NCBI GenBank assembly: GCA_029250945.1
Contig: JAQXEG010000017.1
Coordinates: 1 to 64,000, forward strand
DNA length: 64,000 bases
Reading direction: 5' to 3'
Source of the DNA: Yoonia sp.
Lineage (GTDB): Bacteria > Pseudomonadota > Alphaproteobacteria > Rhodobacterales > Rhodobacteraceae
The position numbers and the translations under genes were made by a program. The stretch's first letter is position 1, and each line of letters begins with the position of its first letter. The notes under the pieces are model-generated. The model was not told the DNA's origin. It did not search any database and saw only the letters and a list, made by a program, of their open reading frames with translations. Of this stretch, positions 25,593 to 35,043 are shown one piece after another.

Positions 25593-25947
25593 ATGCAAAT
25601 GATCGCGATGGCAGTCCGCTGTTGGTCGCTTCTTTCGCGGGTATTCAACATCGTGGGTGACAAACAGCTTAGCCTGATCGCTGTTGGCGTTGCGTTTTTC
25701 GGCATGTTTGCAGTGTTCCCAGGCATCGCTGCGGTGATCGCGATCTTTGGTCTGGTGGCGGATCCCATCGTGGTAAGCGAACAACCGGCCCTGATGGAAG
25801 GGATCATTCCTAAAGATGCCTATGATCTGTTTCGAAATCAGATCACTCGCTTGCTTGCGGCGCAGTCAGATACGCTTGGCTGGGCGAGGGTCGTGTCCAT
25901 CTCGCTTGCGCTTTGGTCATCGCGGGCAGGGGTTGCCGCCTTGATGG
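25593..25947 (+). pseudogene. YihY/BrkB-family membrane protein, 3' part deleted
   Basis: The first 118 codons of a YihY (formerly RNase BN) inner-membrane protein: LLSRVFNIVGDKQLSLIAVGVAFFGMFAVFPGIAAVIA, then NQITRLLAAQSDTLGWARVVSISLALWSSRAGVAALM. Usual length is close to 300 residues. At 25941-25947 (TTGATGG) the reading passes into the tail of an HlyD-type protein in another frame, so the remaining two thirds are gone. Confidence 0.75.
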
Positions 25948-26182
25948 TATGGTGCAGTTTATCTCGGCCGATACGTTCAAGGACGAACGCCGCCCCGATA
26001 TCCTACCGCACTACAAGGTAACGCTGGCGGTTGATATGGACAACCTTGATGTCCGCCAAAGCAAGATCGCGATCCGTCCGGGGCTTCAGTCGTCGGTGGA
26101 ATTGCACACTGGCTAGAAAACCGTGCTGCAATATCTGACCAAGCCGCTTTATCGTTCACGCGAGGCGCTGCACGAACCATAG
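25940..26182 (+). pseudogene. C-terminal remnant of an HlyD-family (type I secretion) adaptor
   Basis: Starts abruptly at the deletion joint with LDGMVQFISADTF and continues with KVTLAVDMDNLDV and IRPGLQSSVELHTG. An amber codon (26114-26116) then interrupts the frame, which goes on KTVLQYLTKPLYRSREALHEP to a stop at 26180-26182. This is the well-conserved end of HlyD-family membrane-fusion proteins. The front of the gene, about 350 codons, is missing. Two independent lesions are therefore visible: the deletion and the TAG. Confidence 0.75.
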
Positions 26183-26255
26183 GACGCCACGTCAGGCTTG
26201 ATCGGTCAGGCGCGGGTGATCCAACCTGTAGCTCAGGCGTTAGGGGGATGGTCAG

Positions 26256-26969
26256 ATGGGACCGACATTACGTGTTTTGATCAACATGGGCAGCTTGCAA
26301 CGGCTGGTGCCATTTTGGCTGATTGGGCTGGCGAGCTTTTTCTTTGCCTACTCATCGATCCTGATTGTGGCCGTGATCTATGGCGCGATCATGCAGTTCG
26401 TGGTCGAATATGTCATGCACCGGTTTTTGTATCACCGTGAGCCACCGACCGAGCAGTCGATGTTCAACACGCTATACCGTGGCCATATCGGCCACCATGA
26501 ATATCCCCAAGATCCTGAGTTCTTTACCGGCGATGATCACTGGTATGTTGTGCGGTTCGGCCTTGTGTCTATCGCACTACATTTCATTGTGCTGTGGCCG
26601 TTTGTCGGTGCAGGGTGGGCGATCCTTTGGCCTGTTGTTGCGATCTTTTTTGGGTCGATCAGCGCGTTCACATTCTATGAATACTGTCACACCCTTGCGC
26701 ATCTGAACGTGCCAAAGGGGCCGATTGGCCGCCACATCACCCGCAGCCATCTGGCGCATCATTTCCAGGACCACAACGCGACGTTTCATGTCAGCCTTGG
26801 CATGGGTTGGATCGACAGGTTGTTCGGCACGCCCCATGACGCGGATGTGGCGCGGGCGCGGTTTGATCGCAAAACGATGCTGAGCCTTGGGATGGATCCC
26901 GACGACTTGCGGCTGGTAACAGCGCGCAAGGCGTTCGGGCTGAAACCGCGCTACTTAGGTGACGGCTGA
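26256..26969 (+). CDS. Fatty acid hydroxylase / sterol desaturase family membrane protein
   Basis: 237 residues with hydrophobic segments and the eight-His di-iron pattern: HRFLYH, GHIGHH, HTLAHL and HLAHHFQDHNATFH. Such proteins hydroxylate or desaturate lipid chains in the inner membrane. The start at 26256 has GGGGGAT upstream; the second Met (residue 11) is an alternative. It overlaps the convergent kynureninase gene by 15 bases at the 3' end, so the two transcripts can pair. Confidence 0.85.
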   Translation: MGPTLRVLINMGSLQRLVPFWLIGLASFFFAYSSILIVAVIYGAIMQFVVEYVMHRFLYHREPPTEQSMFNTLYRGHIGHHEYPQDPEFFTGDDHWYVVRFGLVSIALHFIVLWPFVGAGWAILWPVVAIFFGSISAFTFYEYCHTLAHLNVPKGPIGRHITRSHLAHHFQDHNATFHVSLGMGWIDRLFGTPHDADVARARFDRKTMLSLGMDPDDLRLVTARKAFGLKPRYLGDG

Positions 26970-28151
26970 TTTTACCTTGAATTGGGGCTGGTCCCACGTC
27001 CGGTTGGCCATGATATCGCATAGGATGTCAGCGGCGCGTGTGATGTCGGATTGCGTCAAATACAGCGGGGTGATCCCAAAGCGGATGATGTTGGGCGCCC
27101 GAAAATCGCCCACGACCCCTTGGGCAATCAATGCCTGTACGATGGCATAGCCTTCGGGGTGGCTGAATGACACCTGACTGCCCCGCAGCGCCCCGTCACG
27201 CGGAGAAGCCAATTGCAGATCGGGGCACCGTGTTGTGATTTCGGAAATGAGTATTTCGGAAAAAGCGAAACATTGGTCGCGCACATCTTGCATATCGACA
27301 GCGTCCCAGACGTCCATCGCTGCATCAAGGGCGGCCATTTGCAACACAGGTGGGGTGCCGACCCGCATCCGTTCAATCCCTGTGCCAGGGGCGTAGGTCA
27401 TGTCAAACGCAAAGGGGGCCGCGTGGCCAAGCCAGCCTGACAGTGCGGGCTGTGTGCTGTTGATGTGTTTGGGGGCGACATAAATGAACGCGGGCGCGCC
27501 CGGACCGCCATTGAGGTATTTATAGGTGCAGCCGATGGCGAAATCCGCATTGCACCCCTGTAGGTTAACGGGGATCGCACCTGCGGAATGGGCCAGATCC
27601 CAGATCGTGATGATCCCTTTGGCATGGGCGGCCTTTGTCAAGGCTTGCATATCGTGCATCCGGCCTGTGCGGTAATCCACTTGGGTCAGCATCAGCACGC
27701 CAACCGTGTCGTCAAGCGCGTCGATGATATCGTCAGGCGCGACTGTTTTCAGCTGATGCCCGCGGTCCAGCGATTTGATCAGCCCCTCGGCCATATAAAG
27801 GTCGGTGGGGAAGTTGCCGGTATCCGACAGGATCACCTTCCGCATGGGCGTCAGGTCAATCGCGGCGGCAAGCGCCTGATAGACCTTGATCGACAGCGTG
27901 TCGCCCAGAACAGTATGCCCCGGTTCAGCGCCGATCAGCGCACCGACGCGGTCGGCAAGGGCGGTGGGTTGCGCCATCCAGCCCGCTTTGTTCCAGCTGG
28001 TGATCAGCATGTCGCCCCATTCGTTGGCAACCGTTTGGTTGACCCGCGCCGCCGCTGCCTTGGGCAGGGGGCCAAGCGAATTGCCATCCAGATAGATCAT
28101 ACCCGCAGGCAGGTGAAATTTGTCCTTGGTGGCTTGGAAATCAGTGGTCAT
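26955..28151 (-). CDS. kynU: Kynureninase
   Basis: Cleaves kynurenine to anthranilate and alanine with PLP; 398 residues, the normal size. Key stretches are IYLDGNSLGPLPK, ILSDTGNFPTDLYMAEGL, IIWDLAHSAGAIPV-like ITIWDLAHSAGAIPV with the PLP-pairing Asp, and CTYKYLNGGPGAPAF with the Schiff-base Lys. The start at 28151 (MTTDFQATKDKF) overlaps the DUF1304 gene by four bases; earlier in-frame codons lie inside that gene. No tryptophan dioxygenase or formamidase lies next to it. Confidence 0.93.
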   Translation of the reverse strand: MTTDFQATKDKFHLPAGMIYLDGNSLGPLPKAAAARVNQTVANEWGDMLITSWNKAGWMAQPTALADRVGALIGAEPGHTVLGDTLSIKVYQALAAAIDLTPMRKVILSDTGNFPTDLYMAEGLIKSLDRGHQLKTVAPDDIIDALDDTVGVLMLTQVDYRTGRMHDMQALTKAAHAKGIITIWDLAHSAGAIPVNLQGCNADFAIGCTYKYLNGGPGAPAFIYVAPKHINSTQPALSGWLGHAAPFAFDMTYAPGTGIERMRVGTPPVLQMAALDAAMDVWDAVDMQDVRDQCFAFSEILISEITTRCPDLQLASPRDGALRGSQVSFSHPEGYAIVQALIAQGVVGDFRAPNIIRFGITPLYLTQSDITRAADILCDIMANRTWDQPQFKVKSAVT

Positions 28152-28495
28152 AGGCCGATCCAGATCAGAATGATTGCGATAAGTGCGGGCAGCGATTGCA
28201 CGACAAGCGCCCGTTTGAGCCCGCCCGACGCGGCATAAAGCCCCGCGATCACAACGCAGCACAGCAGATACATCGCCATTTGACCGTCGCCGACCATGCC
28301 CGCCACGATCAGGCCCATGGCGATGAATCCGTTATACAGCCCTTGGTTGGCGGCCAGAACCTTTGTCTCTTTGGCGAATTCGGCGGTGGTGCCGAAAATG
28401 GCGCGTGTGCGGGGTGCCTCCCATTTGAACATTTCAAGATAGAGGAAATAGAAATGGATGGCTGCTACGATGACGACAATGATGATTGAGACCAT
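28148..28495 (-). CDS. DUF1304 family small membrane protein
   Basis: 115 residues with four hydrophobic segments. FLYLEMFKWEAPRTRAIFG and NQGLYNGFIAMGLI are the conserved DUF1304 features. The ATG overlaps the SDR stop (TAATG), and its own stop overlaps kynU, so all three are translationally coupled. Function is unknown. Confidence 0.85.
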   Translation of the reverse strand: MVSIIIVVIVAAIHFYFLYLEMFKWEAPRTRAIFGTTAEFAKETKVLAANQGLYNGFIAMGLIVAGMVGDGQMAMYLLCCVVIAGLYAASGGLKRALVVQSLPALIAIILIWIGL

Positions 28496-29253
28496 TAGAT
28501 CTGCCCCCCAGAAATTTGGATTGTTTGTCCGTTGATGGACCGCGCCCCGTCAGAGCAAAGCCATATCGCGGTTGATGTTGTTTCGTCCACCTCGAGCAGG
28601 CGGCGATGCCGGTTCCCCTTGGCGATGGCGGCGGTGGCGCCGGCCTCATCGACATCAAAGCGGCGCATCAGGCCGGGGATTTGGTTGCGCACGATGTCCG
28701 TGTCCACATAGCCCGGGCAGATCGCGTTGAATGTGATCGGGCTGCGCATGTATTCCTCTGACAGTCCGCGGATTAGGCCGATGACGCCGTGCTTTGTGAC
28801 CGTGTAGGGGATCGCCCCCTTTAGCCCGCGCACCCCGGCGATGGAGCTGATTACGATCATCCGACCAGGCATATCGGTGGGCAGGGTGGCCATGGCGGCC
28901 TGAAACGTCAGGAACACACCGTCAAGATTGGTGGCCATGGTGCGCCGCCAATCCGCAAGCGTGGTGTTTGCAAATGGCCCGCCCTCGGCGATGCCGGCGT
29001 TGGCGACGCATATTTGGATCGGGCCGTGGGCGTCGGCAGCGGCTTGAATGCCGTCCCGCACGGATGCCTCATCTGCGACGTTCATGGTGCGGGCGTGGAT
29101 GTTGGGGTGGCTATCTGCGACCTCCGCCAGCTTGTCGTGACGCCGCCCTGTAATAGTGACCGTGGCCCCCGCATCGGCCAGCGCGACCGCAATGCCTGCG
29201 CCAATGCCCGTGCCGCCGCCTGTGACCAAGGCATGTTTGCCGCTGTGTTCCAT
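28495..29253 (-). CDS. Short-chain dehydrogenase/reductase
   Basis: 252 residues. Cofactor motif TGGGTGIG at 11-18, VANAG, active-site Ser in VISSIAG, YTVTKH for the catalytic Tyr/Lys and a CPGYVDTD segment. It resembles 3-hydroxybutyrate dehydrogenases and 3-oxoacyl reductases, but the substrate is not clear. First gene of the operon with DUF1304 and kynU, divergent from pntA. Confidence 0.87.
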   Translation of the reverse strand: MEHSGKHALVTGGGTGIGAGIAVALADAGATVTITGRRHDKLAEVADSHPNIHARTMNVADEASVRDGIQAAADAHGPIQICVANAGIAEGGPFANTTLADWRRTMATNLDGVFLTFQAAMATLPTDMPGRMIVISSIAGVRGLKGAIPYTVTKHGVIGLIRGLSEEYMRSPITFNAICPGYVDTDIVRNQIPGLMRRFDVDEAGATAAIAKGNRHRRLLEVDETTSTAIWLCSDGARSINGQTIQISGGQI

Positions 29254-29317
29254 CTGTTTGTCCCCCTCTTTGCGGCCATGCTATCCGCCCTAGGTAAAGG
29301 TGCAAGGGTCGCCCCGC

Positions 29318-29376
29318 AGGTGACGTTGCGAAATAACTGCCGCTGTTAGCGCACAACATGTCGCAAGGTGACGTTG
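29318..29376. repeat. Direct repeat pair in the pntA upstream region
   Basis: AGGTGACGTTG occurs at 29318-29328 and again at 29366-29376, 48 bases apart centre to centre. Both copies lie in the gap between the divergent SDR and pntA genes. Possibly a regulator site or a small duplication; no promoter was assigned with confidence. Confidence 0.45.
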
Positions 29377-29446
29377 GGTGCTTGCGTAATATTATTGCGC
29401 GGGATAGGCGGGATGGACTGCAAAATCGCGTAGGAGGGTTTTCCCC

Positions 29447-31021
29447 ATGAAGATCGGGACACCAAAAGAGACGTTCGCGGCTGAGAATCGCGTGGCAATG
29501 ACGCCCGCATCCGCCAAGGACTTACAAAAGCTAGGATACGACTGCGTTATCGAATCCGGCGCCGGAGCAGCCGCAGGCTTCTCTGACAAAGCTTATAAAG
29601 ACGCGGGTGTGGAGGTCGTGAAAACCGGCACAGCACTGTTTAAGGCGGTTGATATCGTCGCCAAAGTCCGCCCGCCATCGGATGCAGAGGCCAAGCGCCT
29701 GCGCGCCGATCAAACCCTCATTTCTTTCTTCTACCCTGCGCAGAATGAAAAATTGATGAACACCGTGAATGGGAAGGGCGCGACCGCCATTGCCATGGAC
29801 ATGGTGCCGCGAATTTCGCGTGCGCAGAAAATGGACGCGCTGTCGTCCATGGCCAATATCGCAGGCTACCGCGCAGTGATCGAGGCGGGCAACAACTTTG
29901 GCCGCTTCTTTACCGGTCAGGTCACAGCCGCTGGTAAGGTCCCGCCAGCCAAGGTGCTGGTTGTGGGCGCTGGCGTTGCGGGCCTTGCCGCGATTGGCAC
30001 GGCCACGTCGCTGGGTGCGATCACCTATGCATTCGACGTCCGCCCTGAGGTTGCCGAACAGGTCGAATCCATGGGCGCGGAGTTCGTGTTCCTTGATTTC
30101 GAAGAGGATCAAGCCGATGGCGCGTCCACGGGCGGTTATGCTGCCGTGTCTTCGCCCGAATTTGCCGCCGCACAGCTGGCCAAATTCCGCGAGATTGCGC
30201 CCGACATCGACATTGTCATTACCACGGCCCTGATCCCTGGACGCGATGCGCCCGAATTGTGGACCAAGGACATGGTTGAAGCGATGAAGCCCGGCTCGGT
30301 CATTATCGACCTTGCGGCGGAACGTGGCGGCAACTGTAAGTTGACCGTGATGGACGAGAAAATCGTCACAGATAACGGCGTGACTATCGTGGGCTACACC
30401 GATTTCCCGAGCCGGATGGCCGCGCAGTCATCCACGCTATATGCCACAAACATCCGTCACATGATGACTGATCTGACGCCTGAAAAAGATGGCACGCCTG
30501 TGCACAACATGGAAGACGATGTCATCCGCGGCGCGACCATCACCCATGCGGGCGATGTGACCTTCCCACCGCCGCCGCCCAAGGTGGCCGCGATCGCGGC
30601 GCAACCCAAAAAGGAAGCGCCAAAAGAGTTAACACCAGAGGAAAAACGCGCTGAAGAAACCGCCGCGTTCAAGGCACAAACCCGCAATCAGGTCACGCTT
30701 TTGGCCGTGGGTGGGGCGCTGTTGCTGGCCGTGGGCCTTGTGGCGCCTGCCAGCTTTATGCAGCATTTTATCGTGTTCGTTTTGTCGGTGTTCATCGGGT
30801 TCCAAGTTATCTGGGGCGTGGCGCATTCGCTGCACACACCGCTGATGGCTGTGACCAATGCGATCAGCTCGATCATCATTCTGGGCGCGTTGGTGCAAGT
30901 CGGATCAGGGTCGTTCCTTGTGATTATCCTTGCTTCGCTGGCGATCTTTATGACTGGTATCAACATCTTTGGCGGGTTCCTCGTCACACGGCGCATGCTA
31001 GCCATGTTCCAGAAATCTTAA
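29447..31021 (+). CDS. pntA: NAD(P) transhydrogenase subunit alpha
   Basis: Proton-pumping transhydrogenase, NAD(H)-binding alpha subunit; 524 residues in one chain (many alphaproteobacteria split it). The N-terminal domain shows VGAGVAGLAAIGTATSLGA, and the mobile-loop region is near YTDFPSRMAAQSSTLYATN. A Pro-rich linker leads to about four C-terminal membrane helices, starting VTLLAVGGALLLAVGLV. Preceded by GGAGG. With PntB it uses the proton gradient to make NADPH. Confidence 0.95.
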   Translation: MKIGTPKETFAAENRVAMTPASAKDLQKLGYDCVIESGAGAAAGFSDKAYKDAGVEVVKTGTALFKAVDIVAKVRPPSDAEAKRLRADQTLISFFYPAQNEKLMNTVNGKGATAIAMDMVPRISRAQKMDALSSMANIAGYRAVIEAGNNFGRFFTGQVTAAGKVPPAKVLVVGAGVAGLAAIGTATSLGAITYAFDVRPEVAEQVESMGAEFVFLDFEEDQADGASTGGYAAVSSPEFAAAQLAKFREIAPDIDIVITTALIPGRDAPELWTKDMVEAMKPGSVIIDLAAERGGNCKLTVMDEKIVTDNGVTIVGYTDFPSRMAAQSSTLYATNIRHMMTDLTPEKDGTPVHNMEDDVIRGATITHAGDVTFPPPPPKVAAIAAQPKKEAPKELTPEEKRAEETAAFKAQTRNQVTLLAVGGALLLAVGLVAPASFMQHFIVFVLSVFIGFQVIWGVAHSLHTPLMAVTNAISSIIILGALVQVGSGSFLVIILASLAIFMTGINIFGGFLVTRRMLAMFQKS

Positions 31022-31033
31022 GGGGGAACTGAG

Positions 31034-32452
31034 ATGGAATTTGGTTTCACAACAGCGGCTTATGTGGTCGCAGCGGTTCTGTTCATCCTGTCGCTTGGCG
31101 GATTGTCGGGGCAAGAAAGCGCAAAGCGCGCGGTCTGGTATGGCATCGCGGGCATGGCACTTGCCGTGGTCGCAACCCTGATGGGGCCAGGTGCGGGCCT
31201 ATGGTTCTGGTCATTGATCCTGATCGCCGGTGGCGGTGTGATCGGCTACCAATTGGCGACCAAGGTGCAGATGACACAGATGCCCGAATTGGTTGCAGCC
31301 ATGCATAGCCTTGTTGGTCTGGCGGCGGTTTTCGTCGGCTTCATCGCGCATTTCGAGATTGGCAATGCGGCCGCAGGCGGTGATCTAGGCACATTCGCCG
31401 CCATGATCGCCAAGAAATCAGCGGTAGAGGTTAACATCCTACGGGTTGAGCTGTTCCTTGGTATCTTCATTGGTGCGGTGACATTCACCGGTTCCGTGAT
31501 TGCCTATGGCAAACTGGCGGGGCGCGTAAACTCTGCCGCGACGAAGCTGCCGGGTGGTCATATGCTCAACATCGCGGCGGCGGCAATCGCTGTGCTGACG
31601 TTGATCTGGTACTTCAATTCTGGCGGCTTTTTCCCGCTGTTCATCATGACATTGGCGGCCTTGTTTGTTGGCTATCACCTGATCATGGGGATCGGCGGGG
31701 CGGACATGCCTGTGGTTGTATCCATGCTCAACAGCTATTCCGGCTGGGCGGCTGCGGCGATTGGTTTCTCCCTTGGGAATGACCTGTTGATCGTGGTCGG
31801 TGCGCTGGTCGGCTCGTCGGGTGCGATCCTGTCTTACATCATGTGTAAGGCGATGAATCGCAGCTTTGTGTCCGTGATTTTGGGCGGCTTTGGCGGCCCA
31901 GCGGGCGAACAGATGGCGGTTGAGGGCGAGCAAGTCGCCATTGACGCCGACGGTGTTGCGACCGCGCTGAACGAGGCGGACAGCGTCATCATCATCCCGG
32001 GCTACGGTATGGCGGTGGCACAGGCACAAACGGCTGTGGCCGAACTGGTGCGCAAGCTGCGCGCGCAGGGCAAGAATGTGCGCTTCGCCATTCACCCCGT
32101 CGCAGGCCGTTTGCCCGGTCACATGAACGTGCTGCTGGCTGAGGCCAAGGTGCCCTATGATATCGTTATGGAAATGGACGAGATCAACGATGATTTCCCC
32201 GATACGGACGTCGCCATTGTCATCGGCTCCAACGACATCGTGAACCCAGCGGCGCAGGACGATCCCAACAGCCCAATCGCTGGGATGCCGGTTCTGGAAT
32301 GCTGGAAGGCGAAACAGGTGTTTGTGTCCAAACGTGGTCAAGGCACCGGCTATTCCGGTATCGAAAACCCGCTGTTTTTCAAGGATAACACGCGCATGTT
32401 CTACGGCGATGCCAAGGCGTCACTCGATACGCTTTTGCCTAAGATCGACTAA
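31034..32452 (+). CDS. pntB: NAD(P) transhydrogenase subunit beta
   Basis: 472 residues: about nine membrane helices, then the NADP(H)-binding domain III with [37 protein letters not shown] and [14 protein letters not shown]-like [15 protein letters not shown]. It lies 12 bases after pntA with its own ribosome site (AGGGGGAAC), and a terminator follows. Confidence 0.95.
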   Translation: MEFGFTTAAYVVAAVLFILSLGGLSGQESAKRAVWYGIAGMALAVVATLMGPGAGLWFWSLILIAGGGVIGYQLATKVQMTQMPELVAAMHSLVGLAAVFVGFIAHFEIGNAAAGGDLGTFAAMIAKKSAVEVNILRVELFLGIFIGAVTFTGSVIAYGKLAGRVNSAATKLPGGHMLNIAAAAIAVLTLIWYFNSGGFFPLFIMTLAALFVGYHLIMGIGGADMPVVVSMLNSYSGWAAAAIGFSLGNDLLIVVGALVGSSGAILSYIMCKAMNRSFVSVILGGFGGPAGEQMAVEGEQVAIDADGVATALNEADSVIIIPGYGMAVAQAQTAVAELVRKLRAQGKNVRFAIHPVAGRLPGHMNVLLAEAKVPYDIVMEMDEINDDFPDTDVAIVIGSNDIVNPAAQDDPNSPIAGMPVLECWKAKQVFVSKRGQGTGYSGIENPLFFKDNTRMFYGDAKASLDTLLPKID

Positions 32453-32470
32453 TCTTGCGATAGTATTGGA

Positions 32471-32502
32471 AAGGCCCTGCATTCAGTTGCGGGGCCTTTT
32501 TG
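32471..32502 (+). terminator. Rho-independent terminator of pntAB
   Basis: AAGGCCCTGC and GCGGGGCCTT form a 10-bp stem (one G-U pair) with an 8-nt loop, followed by TTT. It starts 19 bases after the pntB stop. Confidence 0.85.
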
Positions 32503-32564
32503 CGTCTGCGCCTCTTATTTCGCTGCCCTTGGGCTAGTTCAGGTGAAACAAGAGAGGAAAGATC

Positions 32565-33057
32565 ATGAAAACGGCACTGCTTGCCTTGTGCTTCAGCACC
32601 ACAACAGCTGCGGCGGATGTCACCATCAGTTTCCGCTATGGCGCGCCGGTTGATACGTTCAAATTCACGCCGACCCAAGGGTGCCTGACGGGCATGACGT
32701 CTGTGACCATCGACTTGGTCGGGTCGCAGGGTGAATTGATCTTTGACATCACCGATGCAGGCGCGGGGGTTGAGGTGTTCCAACCGTTCGTTGCGATCAC
32801 AGGTCAAGACATGCTGGTCAGCGCTTCCGCCGTTGCGGATGGGGATAAAACCCTGACAGCTGATGCTGTCTGAACTGGATGACACGTTGGCCTTTACCAT
32901 TGATCTGGACGACACAATCGGCCAGCGCGAGATTACCGTATCAGGTGCGGAAATCGCAGGGACGAAAGTGATGTTGCGGACCGATACGGATATGCTTGAG
33001 GGGACGTTCGATGCCAAGGGCAATGCGGTCATCGCCGTGCCGGGCTGTATGTCCTAG
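32565..33057 (+). pseudogene. Secreted protein of unknown function, frameshifted
   Basis: Two ORFs in different frames read as one gene. The first (32565-32873) has a signal peptide (MKTALLALCFSTTTAAADV) and runs through VTIDLVGSQGELIFDITDAG to GDKTLT. The continuation is in the next frame (LSELDDTLAFTIDLDDTIG, then REITVSGAEIAGTKVML, ending at 33057). A one-base insertion or two-base loss near 32865 would explain the break. The downstream ORF has no ribosome site of its own. Similar proteins in roseobacters are short secreted proteins of unknown role. Confidence 0.65.
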
Positions 33058-33596
33058 CCGTCGATCCATGTGCCGGATGGAATGCCATCCAGCGTCCAAT
33101 TCCCGATCCGCCAACGCACCAGCCGTAGCGTGGGAAAGCCGATATGGGCGGTCATGCGACGGACCTGACGGTTGCGTCCCTCGGCGATCGTGACCTCAAT
33201 CCATGTGTCCGGTACGGATTTTCGGAACCGTACGGGCGGGTCGCGGTCCCACAGGGTAGGGGGATCAATCAGGCGGACCTGCGCGGGTTTCGTCGGTCCA
33301 TCCTTGAGTGTGACACCATCGCGCAAGGGTTGCAGATCTGCGTCCGTTGGGGTGCCTTCGACTTGCACCAGATACGTCTTGGACATCTTGTGTTTCGGGG
33401 CGGCGATCTTGGCCTGAAGCGTGCCGTCGTCGGTCAATAGCAGCAGCCCCTCGCTGTCACGGTCAAGGCGTCCGGCTGGGTAAACATGCGGCACATCTAC
33501 AAACGCCGACAAGGTCGGGCGCTTTGTCGGGCTTTTGGTGTCGGTGAATTGGGACAGCACACCAAAGGGTTTATTGAGCAGAATAATTCGAGCCAT
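33054..33596 (-). CDS. rluE: rRNA large-subunit pseudouridine synthase E (RsuA/RluE family)
   Basis: 180 residues without an S4 domain, as in RluE. The catalytic motif GRLDRDSEGLLLLTDDG contains the Asp, MSKTYLVQVEG follows, and EGRNRQVRRMTAHIG is the conserved C-terminal motif. It modifies 23S rRNA. Its 3' end overlaps the frameshifted secreted-protein gene by four bases, tail to tail. Confidence 0.88.
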   Translation of the reverse strand: MARIILLNKPFGVLSQFTDTKSPTKRPTLSAFVDVPHVYPAGRLDRDSEGLLLLTDDGTLQAKIAAPKHKMSKTYLVQVEGTPTDADLQPLRDGVTLKDGPTKPAQVRLIDPPTLWDRDPPVRFRKSVPDTWIEVTIAEGRNRQVRRMTAHIGFPTLRLVRWRIGNWTLDGIPSGTWIDG

Positions 33597-33726
33597 ATGA
33601 TGCGTTTAGGCTGCATTGCGACTGTGCACAAACCGATGTTTACCCGTCATCGGGCCCCGCCTTGTATTCGGTATACGATTGCATTCCCATAAATAATTGA
33701 AACTAAAAGATTTTTTATTTACAAAA

Positions 33727-33754
33727 TTGAAATCACGGCTAGCTATGGTAGTAA
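33727..33754 (+). promoter_or_regulatory. Candidate promoter for the DUF3422 gene
   Basis: TTGAAA at 33727-33732, a 16-base spacer, then TAGTAA at 33749-33754. It sits in the AT-rich gap 33660-33760, the most AT-rich stretch of this region, just before the gene start at 33775. The -10 match is poor, so this is tentative. Confidence 0.3.
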
Positions 33755-33774
33755 CAGAGTAAATAGGTGCCGAT

Positions 33775-35043
33775 ATGCCGCCCATCAAAGATCACCCGCT
33801 ACGCTATCCGATGTCCAATGAACTGCACGCGCGGCCGTTTCCCACGCTGAATGCACCTGCGCGGGCGGCCTATCTGGCGCTGGCGTCTGATGCCCCTGAT
33901 AAGGCGGCGGAACGGGCGCATTTGATCGCCTTGCTGGATCGTTACGGTGCGCCGCACCCGCAGCCGGATGCGACCCATTATTCGGGGCAGATCGGGAAAA
34001 ACATGCTCAAATGGGAAAGCCATTCCGAGTTTGTGACCTATACGATCTTTGGCGATGGCAATGCGATACCGCCATTCGAGGCCTCGACTTTTGCAATGTT
34101 CCCTGAGGATTGGTTGTCGAACGCGCCCGGCACGCGCATCACTAGCGCCTTGATCCGGATTGAACAATCTGATGGCGATGACGGAATTATCGACAAGACA
34201 CAGGATTGGTTCGTCCCCGAAAGCCTTGCGATTTCGCGTGTGCTCGAGGACGAATTGATCATTGCCTCTGATTTTCGGATTGATCCGGCAGGGCATATGC
34301 GCATGGCCGTCTTTGCCCGCCCCGATACAGGCGGGCGGCGGATTGGCCGCGTGGTGCAACGCCTGTGCGAGATTGAGACATATAAGGCGATGGCGATGCT
34401 GGGCCTTGCCACGTCGCGCGATATGGGGCGCGAGCTGTCGCAGCTCGATACGCAGCTGTCCGCGCTTGTGTCACAGCTTAATTCCGAGGAGTTGAATTCG
34501 GACGAAACATTGGGGCAGCTTTTGCGGATTTCTGCGGCCTTGGAAAATGCGGTGGCCCAATCGGCCTATCGGTTCGGGGCGACCCGCGCTTATGAGGCGA
34601 TTGTGAACCAGCGGATTTTCATCCTGCGCGAGGATCGTTTCAAGGGGCGTCAGACGTTTGGCGAATTCATGATGCGCCGGTTTGATCCGGCGATGCGCAC
34701 CGTTGAATCGACCCAGACCCGGTTGCAAAGCCTGACAAACCGCGCTGCACGTGCGTCAGATTTGCTGCGGACACGGGTGGATGTCGAACGCTCTGCCCAG
34801 AACCAGGACCTGCTGACGTCGATGGACCAGCGCGCCGATCTGCAACTGCGTTTGCAGCAAACGGTCGAGGGGCTGTCTGTTGTCGCGATCACATATTACG
34901 CCGTGAACCTTGCGCTGTATCTGCTGGGTCCGGTGGAGAAAATCTATGGTGTGTCCAAGGTATATTTGGCCGCGGGTGTCACCCCGCTTGTGTTGCTACT
35001 GGTCTGGTGGATGGTCCGCCGTATCCGGTCAAAATTCCACTGA
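33775..35043 (+). CDS. DUF3422 family membrane-anchored protein
   Basis: 422 residues, starting HPLRYPMSNELHARPFPTL, the DUF3422 hallmark. Middle helices are rich in Gln/Leu/Arg (coiled-coil-like, about residues 220-370). Two hydrophobic segments lie at the C-terminus: VVAITYYAVNLALYLLGPV and VYLAAGVTPLVLLLVWWMV. A membrane-bound protein of unknown function common in alphaproteobacteria. Its stop abuts the end of the convergent permease gene. Confidence 0.88.
   Translation: MPPIKDHPLRYPMSNELHARPFPTLNAPARAAYLALASDAPDKAAERAHLIALLDRYGAPHPQPDATHYSGQIGKNMLKWESHSEFVTYTIFGDGNAIPPFEASTFAMFPEDWLSNAPGTRITSALIRIEQSDGDDGIIDKTQDWFVPESLAISRVLEDELIIASDFRIDPAGHMRMAVFARPDTGGRRIGRVVQRLCEIETYKAMAMLGLATSRDMGRELSQLDTQLSALVSQLNSEELNSDETLGQLLRISAALENAVAQSAYRFGATRAYEAIVNQRIFILREDRFKGRQTFGEFMMRRFDPAMRTVESTQTRLQSLTNRAARASDLLRTRVDVERSAQNQDLLTSMDQRADLQLRLQQTVEGLSVVAITYYAVNLALYLLGPVEKIYGVSKVYLAAGVTPLVLLLVWWMVRRIRSKFH

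Noticed and set aside
28495-29253. Firm call as 3-hydroxybutyrate dehydrogenase
   Set aside because: General SDR motifs are clear, but no residue pattern fixes the substrate, and context with kynU does not support it.
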